Below are positions 40,281 through 45,143 of a DNA stretch of 45,143 nucleotides, piece by piece. Under the pieces are notes generated by a model, which was not told where the DNA came from, did not search any database, and worked only from the letters and a program-made list of their open reading frames with translations. Position 1 is the stretch's first letter. Every line of letters begins with the position of its first letter. This DNA is from Gammaproteobacteria bacterium (GTDB lineage Bacteria; Pseudomonadota; Gammaproteobacteria; Steroidobacterales; GCA-2729495): positions 1 to 45,143 of the forward strand of contig JADZBS010000090.1 in the NCBI GenBank assembly GCA_020851975.1, given 5' to 3'. The position numbers and the translations under genes are program-made.

Positions 40281-42739
40281 GGCAGTGCCTCGCTTCGGGA
40301 GAGCGTGCTGGCGGGGCCGGCAGCCGGCGGCGGTACCGTGCGGCCGAGGCGCAGCGCGTTGAAGGTGACGAGCAGCGAACTCGCCGACATGCCGAGTGCC
40401 GCGAGCCAGGGTGCCAGCACGCCGGTGGCGGCGAGCGGCACGGCCAGCACGTTGTAGGCGACCGCCCACCACAGGTTCTGGCGCACGATGCGCATGGTGC
40501 GCCGGGCCTGAGCGACGGCCGTCGGCAGGGCCTCGAGGCCGGCGCCGATCAGCAGGCAGTCGGCGGCGTGGTGGGCGAGCGAAGTGCCGCTGCCGATCGC
40601 GATGGCGACATCGGCGCCGGCGAGCACCGGGGAGTCGTTGATGCCGTCGCCGACCATCCCGACGACGCGTCCCTCGCGCTGCATCGCACGTACCAGCGCG
40701 AGTTTTCCGGCGGGTTGCAGGCGGGCGTGCCAGTCGGTGATACCGAGCTGGCGAGCGACTGCTCGCACCGGGCCTTCCTGGTCGCCGCTGGCAATCGCCA
40801 GGTCCAGACCGGCCGCACGCAGGGCCGCAAGGTCGCCAGCCACGCCCGGGCGTACCTGTTCGGCGATGTCGAAGCGCGCCAGCAGACCGGATTCCCCGCC
40901 GAGCCACACGGATTGTGTGGCGGAGTCCGCCGCCGCGGCAGGCGATGGGGCATCGGGCGCTGCCGGCCCGGCCGCAAAGCCGGGTGTGCCGAGGCGCAAC
41001 CGGACGCCCGCAACCCGTCCTTCGATGCCCAGGCCCGGCACGGCGACGACGTCGACCACCGTGAGCGACGGGTCGGGCGGCGGGAATGCGCGCGCCAGCG
41101 GATGTTCGGAGCGCGACTCCAGGGCCGCAGCGAGCGCGAGGCAGCGGGGGGCGTCGATGCCGGCGAGTGGCACCACCTGCCGGATGCCGGCGCTGTGCTC
41201 GGTGAGCGTACCGGTCTTGTCGAAGACGAGGTCGGTCGCCCGGCTCAGGGCCTCGAGGGCGCCGGCGCGGCGCAACAGCACGCCGCGGCGTGCCAGCGCG
41301 CTCATGCCGACGGTGAACGCTGCCGGCGTGGCGAGCGCAAGAGCGCAAGGGCAGGTCACCACCAGCACCGCGAGCACCACCTCGAAGGCGCGCGATGCGT
41401 CGATGGTGAGCCAGGCGGCGCCGACCATGGCAGCGAGCAGCAGCACGCCGGTGACGAACCAGCCGGCGACCCGGTCCGTGACTTCGACCAGGTGCGGTCG
41501 CTCGGCACGTGCCACGGTGATCAGCCGGCCGATCTGCGCCAGCACGGTGGCCGCACCGACCCGCTCGACGCGCACGGTGGCCGCTTCGAGCAGGTTGATG
41601 CTGCCGGCGACGACCGCATCGCCGGCGAGCCTGCGCACCGGGCGGGACTCGCCCGTGAGCAGCGCCTCGTCGAACCGGGCGGCGGCGCTTTCGAGGCGCC
41701 CGTCCACCGGCACGGACTGCCCGGGCGCCACCAGCACGCGATCGCCCGGCGCGAGTTCGGTCACGCCGACGAGTTCGGGGCCACCGTCGCCGAGCCTTGT
41801 GGCAAGGCGCGGCAGGTGATGCGCCAGCGCACCGGTCAGTCCGAGTGCGCGGTGCCGTCCGGACATCTCCAGGAAGCGGGCGCACGACAGGAAGAAGACG
41901 AACATCACCGCCGAATCGAAGTACACCTCGCCGCTGCCGCGGAAGGTGTGCCACACGCTCGCTGCATAGGACGCTGCGATCGCCAGCGCCACCGGCAGGT
42001 CCATGCCCGGCCGGCGGCTGCGCAGGCCGCGCCAGGCGCCCGCGAAGAACGGTGCGCCCGCGTAGAACACCACCGGTGTCGCCACCAGCATGCTGACGAG
42101 GCGCAGGAACTCGCCAATGCCGCTGTCCACGTCCTGCATGGCGCCGACGTACATCGCGGTGGCATAGGTCATGACCTGCGACATGCCGAACCCGGCCACG
42201 ATCAGGCGGCGCAATCCGGCGCGGCGCTCGGCGAGCGCGGCGCGGTCGCCTTCCTCGGCAGTGCAGGCGCCGGGTTCGTAGCCGAGAGCCGCCATGCGTG
42301 CCAGCAGCTCGCCGAGGCGCGCCACCCGCGGATCCCAGTGCAGGCGCGTGCGGGTCGTGAGCGGGTCCACCGCGATCTCGCGCACGCCGGGCACCGCCGT
42401 CATGGCGCGCTCGATCAGCCAGGCGCAGGCGGCACAGCGCACGCCCTGCACCAGGAGCTGCGCTTCGCGGCTGCCGTCGGGTTGTTCAGTGACGAATTCC
42501 CGCTGCAGGACCTCCCGGTCGTAGGCGGCCCAGCGCGTACCGCTCCCGGCTCCGATGGCCGGTGCGGCCGGAGCGGAACGAAAGCGGTAGAAGTCGCCGA
42601 GGCCATCGTCGCGGATGCGCCGTGCCACGGTCTCGCAGGCCTCGCTGCAGAGTGCGACCTGCCGGCCGTCGAATGCGAGCGTGCGGGCTGCCTCTCGTCC
42701 GGTGACGGCGGCGCCGCAGTGAAAGCAGGTCGTGGCCAC
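40277..42739 (-). CDS. ccoI: Copper-translocating P-type ATPase CcoI
   Basis: An 820-residue P1B ATPase. An N-terminal zinc-finger-like CFHC...CSEAC (Cys5, 8, 31, 35) precedes a heavy-metal-associated domain with CAAC (102-105). TGES is at 362-365, the membrane CPC at 463-465 and the phosphorylated Asp507 in DKTGT. CcoI (FixI) moves copper to the periplasm for the cbb3 oxidase. It lies one base after ccoH in a tight operon. Confidence 0.95.
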   Translation of the reverse strand: MATTCFHCGAAVTGREAARTLAFDGRQVALCSEACETVARRIRDDGLGDFYRFRSAPAAPAIGAGSGTRWAAYDREVLQREFVTEQPDGSREAQLLVQGVRCAACAWLIERAMTAVPGVREIAVDPLTTRTRLHWDPRVARLGELLARMAALGYEPGACTAEEGDRAALAERRAGLRRLIVAGFGMSQVMTYATAMYVGAMQDVDSGIGEFLRLVSMLVATPVVFYAGAPFFAGAWRGLRSRRPGMDLPVALAIAASYAASVWHTFRGSGEVYFDSAVMFVFFLSCARFLEMSGRHRALGLTGALAHHLPRLATRLGDGGPELVGVTELAPGDRVLVAPGQSVPVDGRLESAAARFDEALLTGESRPVRRLAGDAVVAGSINLLEAATVRVERVGAATVLAQIGRLITVARAERPHLVEVTDRVAGWFVTGVLLLAAMVGAAWLTIDASRAFEVVLAVLVVTCPCALALATPAAFTVGMSALARRGVLLRRAGALEALSRATDLVFDKTGTLTEHSAGIRQVVPLAGIDAPRCLALAAALESRSEHPLARAFPPPDPSLTVVDVVAVPGLGIEGRVAGVRLRLGTPGFAAGPAAPDAPSPAAAADSATQSVWLGGESGLLARFDIAEQVRPGVAGDLAALRAAGLDLAIASGDQEGPVRAVARQLGITDWHARLQPAGKLALVRAMQREGRVVGMVGDGINDSPVLAGADVAIAIGSGTSLAHHAADCLLIGAGLEALPTAVAQARRTMRIVRQNLWWAVAYNVLAVPLAATGVLAPWLAALGMSASSLLVTFNALRLGRTVPPPAAGPASTLSRSEALP

Positions 42740-42740
42740 G

Positions 42741-43223
42741 TCAGCGCCCCGGCGCGAGGTCGAGTCGGTCGCGGCCGGTGTCGAGCGTGCCCGTGAGCCG
42801 CCATTCCCCGGCGCCGTCGGTGAGCTGCACGTAGAGCCGCGTGTCGGCCCGGACCACGCTGCCGGTCCAGTCGCTGCCGTCGCGTTCCAGCGTCACCGTG
42901 CGGTCGAGATTCTGGAGAGTGGGATGGATCAGCGCGAGATCGAGCCGCGCCGGATCGGCGCCATCGAGGTGCACGCCGATGCGCTGGCTGCCGTCGGCCC
43001 GGCGGGCACCGAGCGACAATTGCGCGTGGATGCCGAGTTCGGTCGCGCGGCGGTCGCGTCGCTCGTCGCGTTCAATCGCCATGGCGAGCGGCCCGAACTC
43101 GTCGACGACGAGCGCCGGCTCGCTGCCGGCGACGTAGACGGTGAGGGCGCTGGCGAGCAGGGTGCCGATCAGCGGCGCCAGCACGAACCATACCCAGAAA
43201 TGGCGGTACCAGGGCTTGTCCAT
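42741..43223 (-). CDS. ccoH: FixH/CcoH family protein
   Basis: A 160-residue membrane protein with one helix (about 8-32, WVWFVLAPLIGTLLASALT) and a periplasmic beta-rich domain (VHLDGADPARLDLALIHP, LERDGSDWTG). CcoH assists assembly of the cbb3 oxidase. The ATG at 43223 begins the conserved MDKPWYRHFWVWF. A 13-base gap separates it from ccoG. Confidence 0.92.
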   Translation of the reverse strand: MDKPWYRHFWVWFVLAPLIGTLLASALTVYVAGSEPALVVDEFGPLAMAIERDERRDRRATELGIHAQLSLGARRADGSQRIGVHLDGADPARLDLALIHPTLQNLDRTVTLERDGSDWTGSVVRADTRLYVQLTDGAGEWRLTGTLDTGRDRLDLAPGR

Positions 43224-43236
43224 GGCGCGCCGGTCC

Positions 43237-44619
43237 TCAGTCGAGCGGGCCCATGAAGCGGGCCTCGCGCTCGGCGTGCACGGTGTGGCCATTCTCGGCC
43301 TCGACGCGGAAGGTGACGTCGCTGCGCCCCGGCGGGGCCTGATCGCGCGAGACGCTCACCCGGGTGACCACGTCGAGCAGCGAGTTCGGTGCCAGTTCGA
43401 TCGTGGCCGGCGCCGTGCGCACGCGCGCTCCCGGCAGGCCGTCCACGGTGATGCGCACGTGGCGGCGCTCGCCGTCCTTGTTGAGGATCTTCAGCGGGTA
43501 GACATTCTCGATCTGTCCATCGGCCAGTTCGCGGTACAGGGCGTTGCGATCGCGCAGCACGTCGAGGCGCACGGGCGCGCGCCAGGCCAGCGAAGCGAGG
43601 AAGGCCGCCGCCAGCACCAGGAGCAGCGTGCCGTAGACCACGACGCGGGGGCGCACGAGGTGCTGTGCCTTGCCCTGCACGGCGTTCTGCGTGGTGTAGC
43701 GGATCAGGCCGCGGGGGTAGCCGAAGCGGTCCATGACACTGTCGCAGGCGTCGATGCAGGCCGCGCAGGTGATGCACTCGTACTGCAGGCCCTTCCTGAT
43801 GTCGATGCCGGTGGGACAGGCCTGCACGCACATGCGGCAGTCGACGCAGTCGCCGAGTCCGAGCTCGCCGGGACCCGGACCGCGCGCTCGCCCGCCGCGC
43901 GGCTCGCCGCGCGCCGGATCGTAGGAGACGATGAGGGTGTCGCGGTCGAACATCACGCCCTGGAACCGCGCGTACGGGCACATGTAGATGCACACCTGCT
44001 CGCGCAGCATGCCGGCGTTGCCCCAGGTGGCGAAGCCGTAGAAGCAGATCCAGAACGTCTCCCAGCCGCCGAGGGAGAAGCCGAGCAGCCCGTCGCCGAG
44101 TTCCCGGATCGGCGTGAAGTAGCCGACGAAGGTGAAGCCGGTCCAGGCCGCGAACAGGACCCACAGCACGTGCTTCGTGCCCCGGCGCAGCCACTTTCCA
44201 GTCGACCACGGCGCCTTGTCGAGCTTGATGCGCTGGTTGAAATTGCCTTCCGTCAGCCGCTCGATCCACACGAAGGTCTGGGTCCAGACCGTCTGCGGGC
44301 AGGCGTAGCCGCACCACACGCGCCCGGCGATCGCGGTGGCGAAGAACAGCAGCAGCGCCGCCATGATGAGCAGCCAGGCGAGGAATACGAAGTCCTGCGG
44401 CCAGAGCGTCAGGGCGAAGATGTGGAACTTGCGCCCCGGCAGGTCGAAGAGCACGGCCTGGCGGTCATCCCAGGGAATCCAGGGCACGAGGTAGTACAGG
44501 CCGAGCAGCACGATGACGGCCGCGGTGCGCAGGTTCTCGAAGAAGCCCTCGACCTCGCGCGCATGGATCTTGACGCGCCTGGCGTACAGCGCCTCGCTCT
44601 TGCCGCTGCTGTCGTTCAC
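43237..44619 (-). CDS. ccoG: cbb3 oxidase accessory protein CcoG
   Basis: A 460-residue membrane protein with about five helices, GRVWCGYACPQTVWT, two ferredoxin motifs (CVDCRMCVQACP and CITCAACIDACD) and a C-terminal immunoglobulin-like domain. CcoG (FixG/RdxA) is thought to handle copper reduction for oxidase assembly. The start codon is GTG at 44619, overlapping the stop of the next gene upstream (GTGA). Confidence 0.95.
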   Translation of the reverse strand: MNDSSGKSEALYARRVKIHAREVEGFFENLRTAAVIVLLGLYYLVPWIPWDDRQAVLFDLPGRKFHIFALTLWPQDFVFLAWLLIMAALLLFFATAIAGRVWCGYACPQTVWTQTFVWIERLTEGNFNQRIKLDKAPWSTGKWLRRGTKHVLWVLFAAWTGFTFVGYFTPIRELGDGLLGFSLGGWETFWICFYGFATWGNAGMLREQVCIYMCPYARFQGVMFDRDTLIVSYDPARGEPRGGRARGPGPGELGLGDCVDCRMCVQACPTGIDIRKGLQYECITCAACIDACDSVMDRFGYPRGLIRYTTQNAVQGKAQHLVRPRVVVYGTLLLVLAAAFLASLAWRAPVRLDVLRDRNALYRELADGQIENVYPLKILNKDGERRHVRITVDGLPGARVRTAPATIELAPNSLLDVVTRVSVSRDQAPPGRSDVTFRVEAENGHTVHAEREARFMGPLD

Positions 44620-44951
44620 CGCGGGTCATCCCCGTCGCCCGGCGGCAGGTGCGAGGTGCGGATGAGATACACCGACACGGCGCTGGAGATCGCTGCGACC
44701 AGCCAGAAGAAGAAGAACGTGACGCCGTAGGCCGTCATGCGGGTGGACTCGACGTCGGGCACGGTCGCATCGTGCAGCAGGCCCGGATCGATGAAGGCGA
44801 AGAACAGCATGGTGCCGAACGAGGCGGCGAGGAACGACGGCCAGGCCACGGCCGCGATGACCTGGGCACGCGTGCTCCACGGCGGCGGGGGCGGCGCCTC
44901 GGGCTCGTCGTCGGGATCGGTGACCGGTGCTGCGGTGGGTTCCGCCGTCAT
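44616..44951 (-). CDS. Unknown two-helix membrane protein in the cbb3 locus
   Basis: A 111-residue protein with an acidic, Pro-rich N-terminus (about 1-25) and two membrane helices (about 31-54 and 73-97). It lies between ccoP and ccoG, 7 bases after the ccoP stop and overlapping ccoG by four bases, so it is surely in the operon. It is not CcoQ, which is shorter and has one helix and normally sits between ccoO and ccoP. I know no family name; a role in cbb3 assembly or stability is inferred from position. Confidence 0.8.
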   Translation of the reverse strand: MTAEPTAAPVTDPDDEPEAPPPPPWSTRAQVIAAVAWPSFLAASFGTMLFFAFIDPGLLHDATVPDVESTRMTAYGVTFFFFWLVAAISSAVSVYLIRTSHLPPGDGDDPR

Positions 44952-44958
44952 GGCTGCC

Positions 44959-45143
44959 TCAGCCGCCGTGGTCAGCGCCAAGGCTGAGCACGTAGGCGGC
45001 CAGCACGTGGATGCGCTCGGGCGTCAGGATGCTCTGGTGCGCCGGCATCTGGTTGACGCGACCGTTGGTGATCACGCTGCGGATGTCGGCGTCCGTCGGC
45101 CCGTGCAGCCAGTCATCGTCGGTGAGGTTGGCCGCGCCGAGCA
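44959..45143 (-). CDS. ccoP: Cytochrome c oxidase cbb3 subunit CcoP (partial)
   Basis: The last 60 residues of a gene that continues past the window edge. The visible part, NLTDDDWLHG, GRVNQMPAH and HVLAAYVLSLG, is the C-terminal haem c domain of CcoP/FixP, including the Met ligand in NQMPAH. CcoP brings electrons from cytochrome c to the cbb3 oxidase. The 5' part, with two CxxCH motifs, is missing from the window. Confidence 0.92.
   Translation of the reverse strand, partial: LGAANLTDDDWLHGPTDADIRSVITNGRVNQMPAHQSILTPERIHVLAAYVLSLGADHGG

Overview
The window is high-GC chromosomal DNA packed with bacterial genes. The gene set points to a free-living aerobic or microaerobic gammaproteobacterium, probably near the Xanthomonadales/Steroidobacterales: ErpA, YceH and YciH, a 308-residue monothiol glutaredoxin-rhodanese fusion, Tat-exported redox enzymes, the cbb3-oxidase maturation genes and a VPLPA-CTERM protein. 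That placement is an inference from gene content. I see no prophage, insertion sequence, CRISPR array, rRNA or tRNA.

Layout. 1-323 holds a tandem array built from a REP-like element. 324-3833 (minus) carries a Ser/Thr kinase fused to a TonB C-terminus, a small unknown gene and a methyltransferase. 4078-9034 (plus) is a compact redox operon: a nitrilase-fold protein lacking two of its three catalytic residues, then the catalytic and iron-sulfur subunits of a Tat-exported type II molybdenum enzyme, with a REP-like hairpin between the subunits. 9204-17666 is mixed housekeeping and cell-envelope genes. 17013-20390 (minus) is a monoamine oxidase-DUF1015-YceH run, divergent from a tandem pair of beta-propeller genes (20609-22926). 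22939-27435 holds two peptidoglycan enzymes and two lipoproteins.

27491-29869 is an iron-sulfur biogenesis neighbourhood: a glutaredoxin/A-type-like/rhodanese fusion, an IscA-like carrier and ErpA, all on the minus strand, with a MarR-type regulator bearing six C-terminal cysteines on the plus strand between them. The spacers carry overlapping divergent promoters and a possible shared operator. 29927-35922 has a sugar- or aminoglycoside-kinase-like protein, a fused indolepyruvate-type ferredoxin oxidoreductase and an MFS transporter.

36018-40093 is a divergent pair: a lipoprotein flavoenzyme ending in two haem c motifs, and a Tat-targeted molybdenum hydroxylase without its usual iron-sulfur partner. 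Both start sites face one palindromic -10 element. 40101-45143 (minus) is the maturation end of a cbb3 oxidase locus (ccoP end, an unknown two-helix protein, ccoG, ccoH, ccoI, ccoS). Overall the window is rich in periplasmic electron-transfer enzymes that could feed a high-affinity oxidase. The best candidates for new biology are the nitrilase-like/molybdoenzyme operon, the Cys-rich MarR regulator among iron-sulfur genes, and the flavocytochrome/molybdenum hydroxylase pair.
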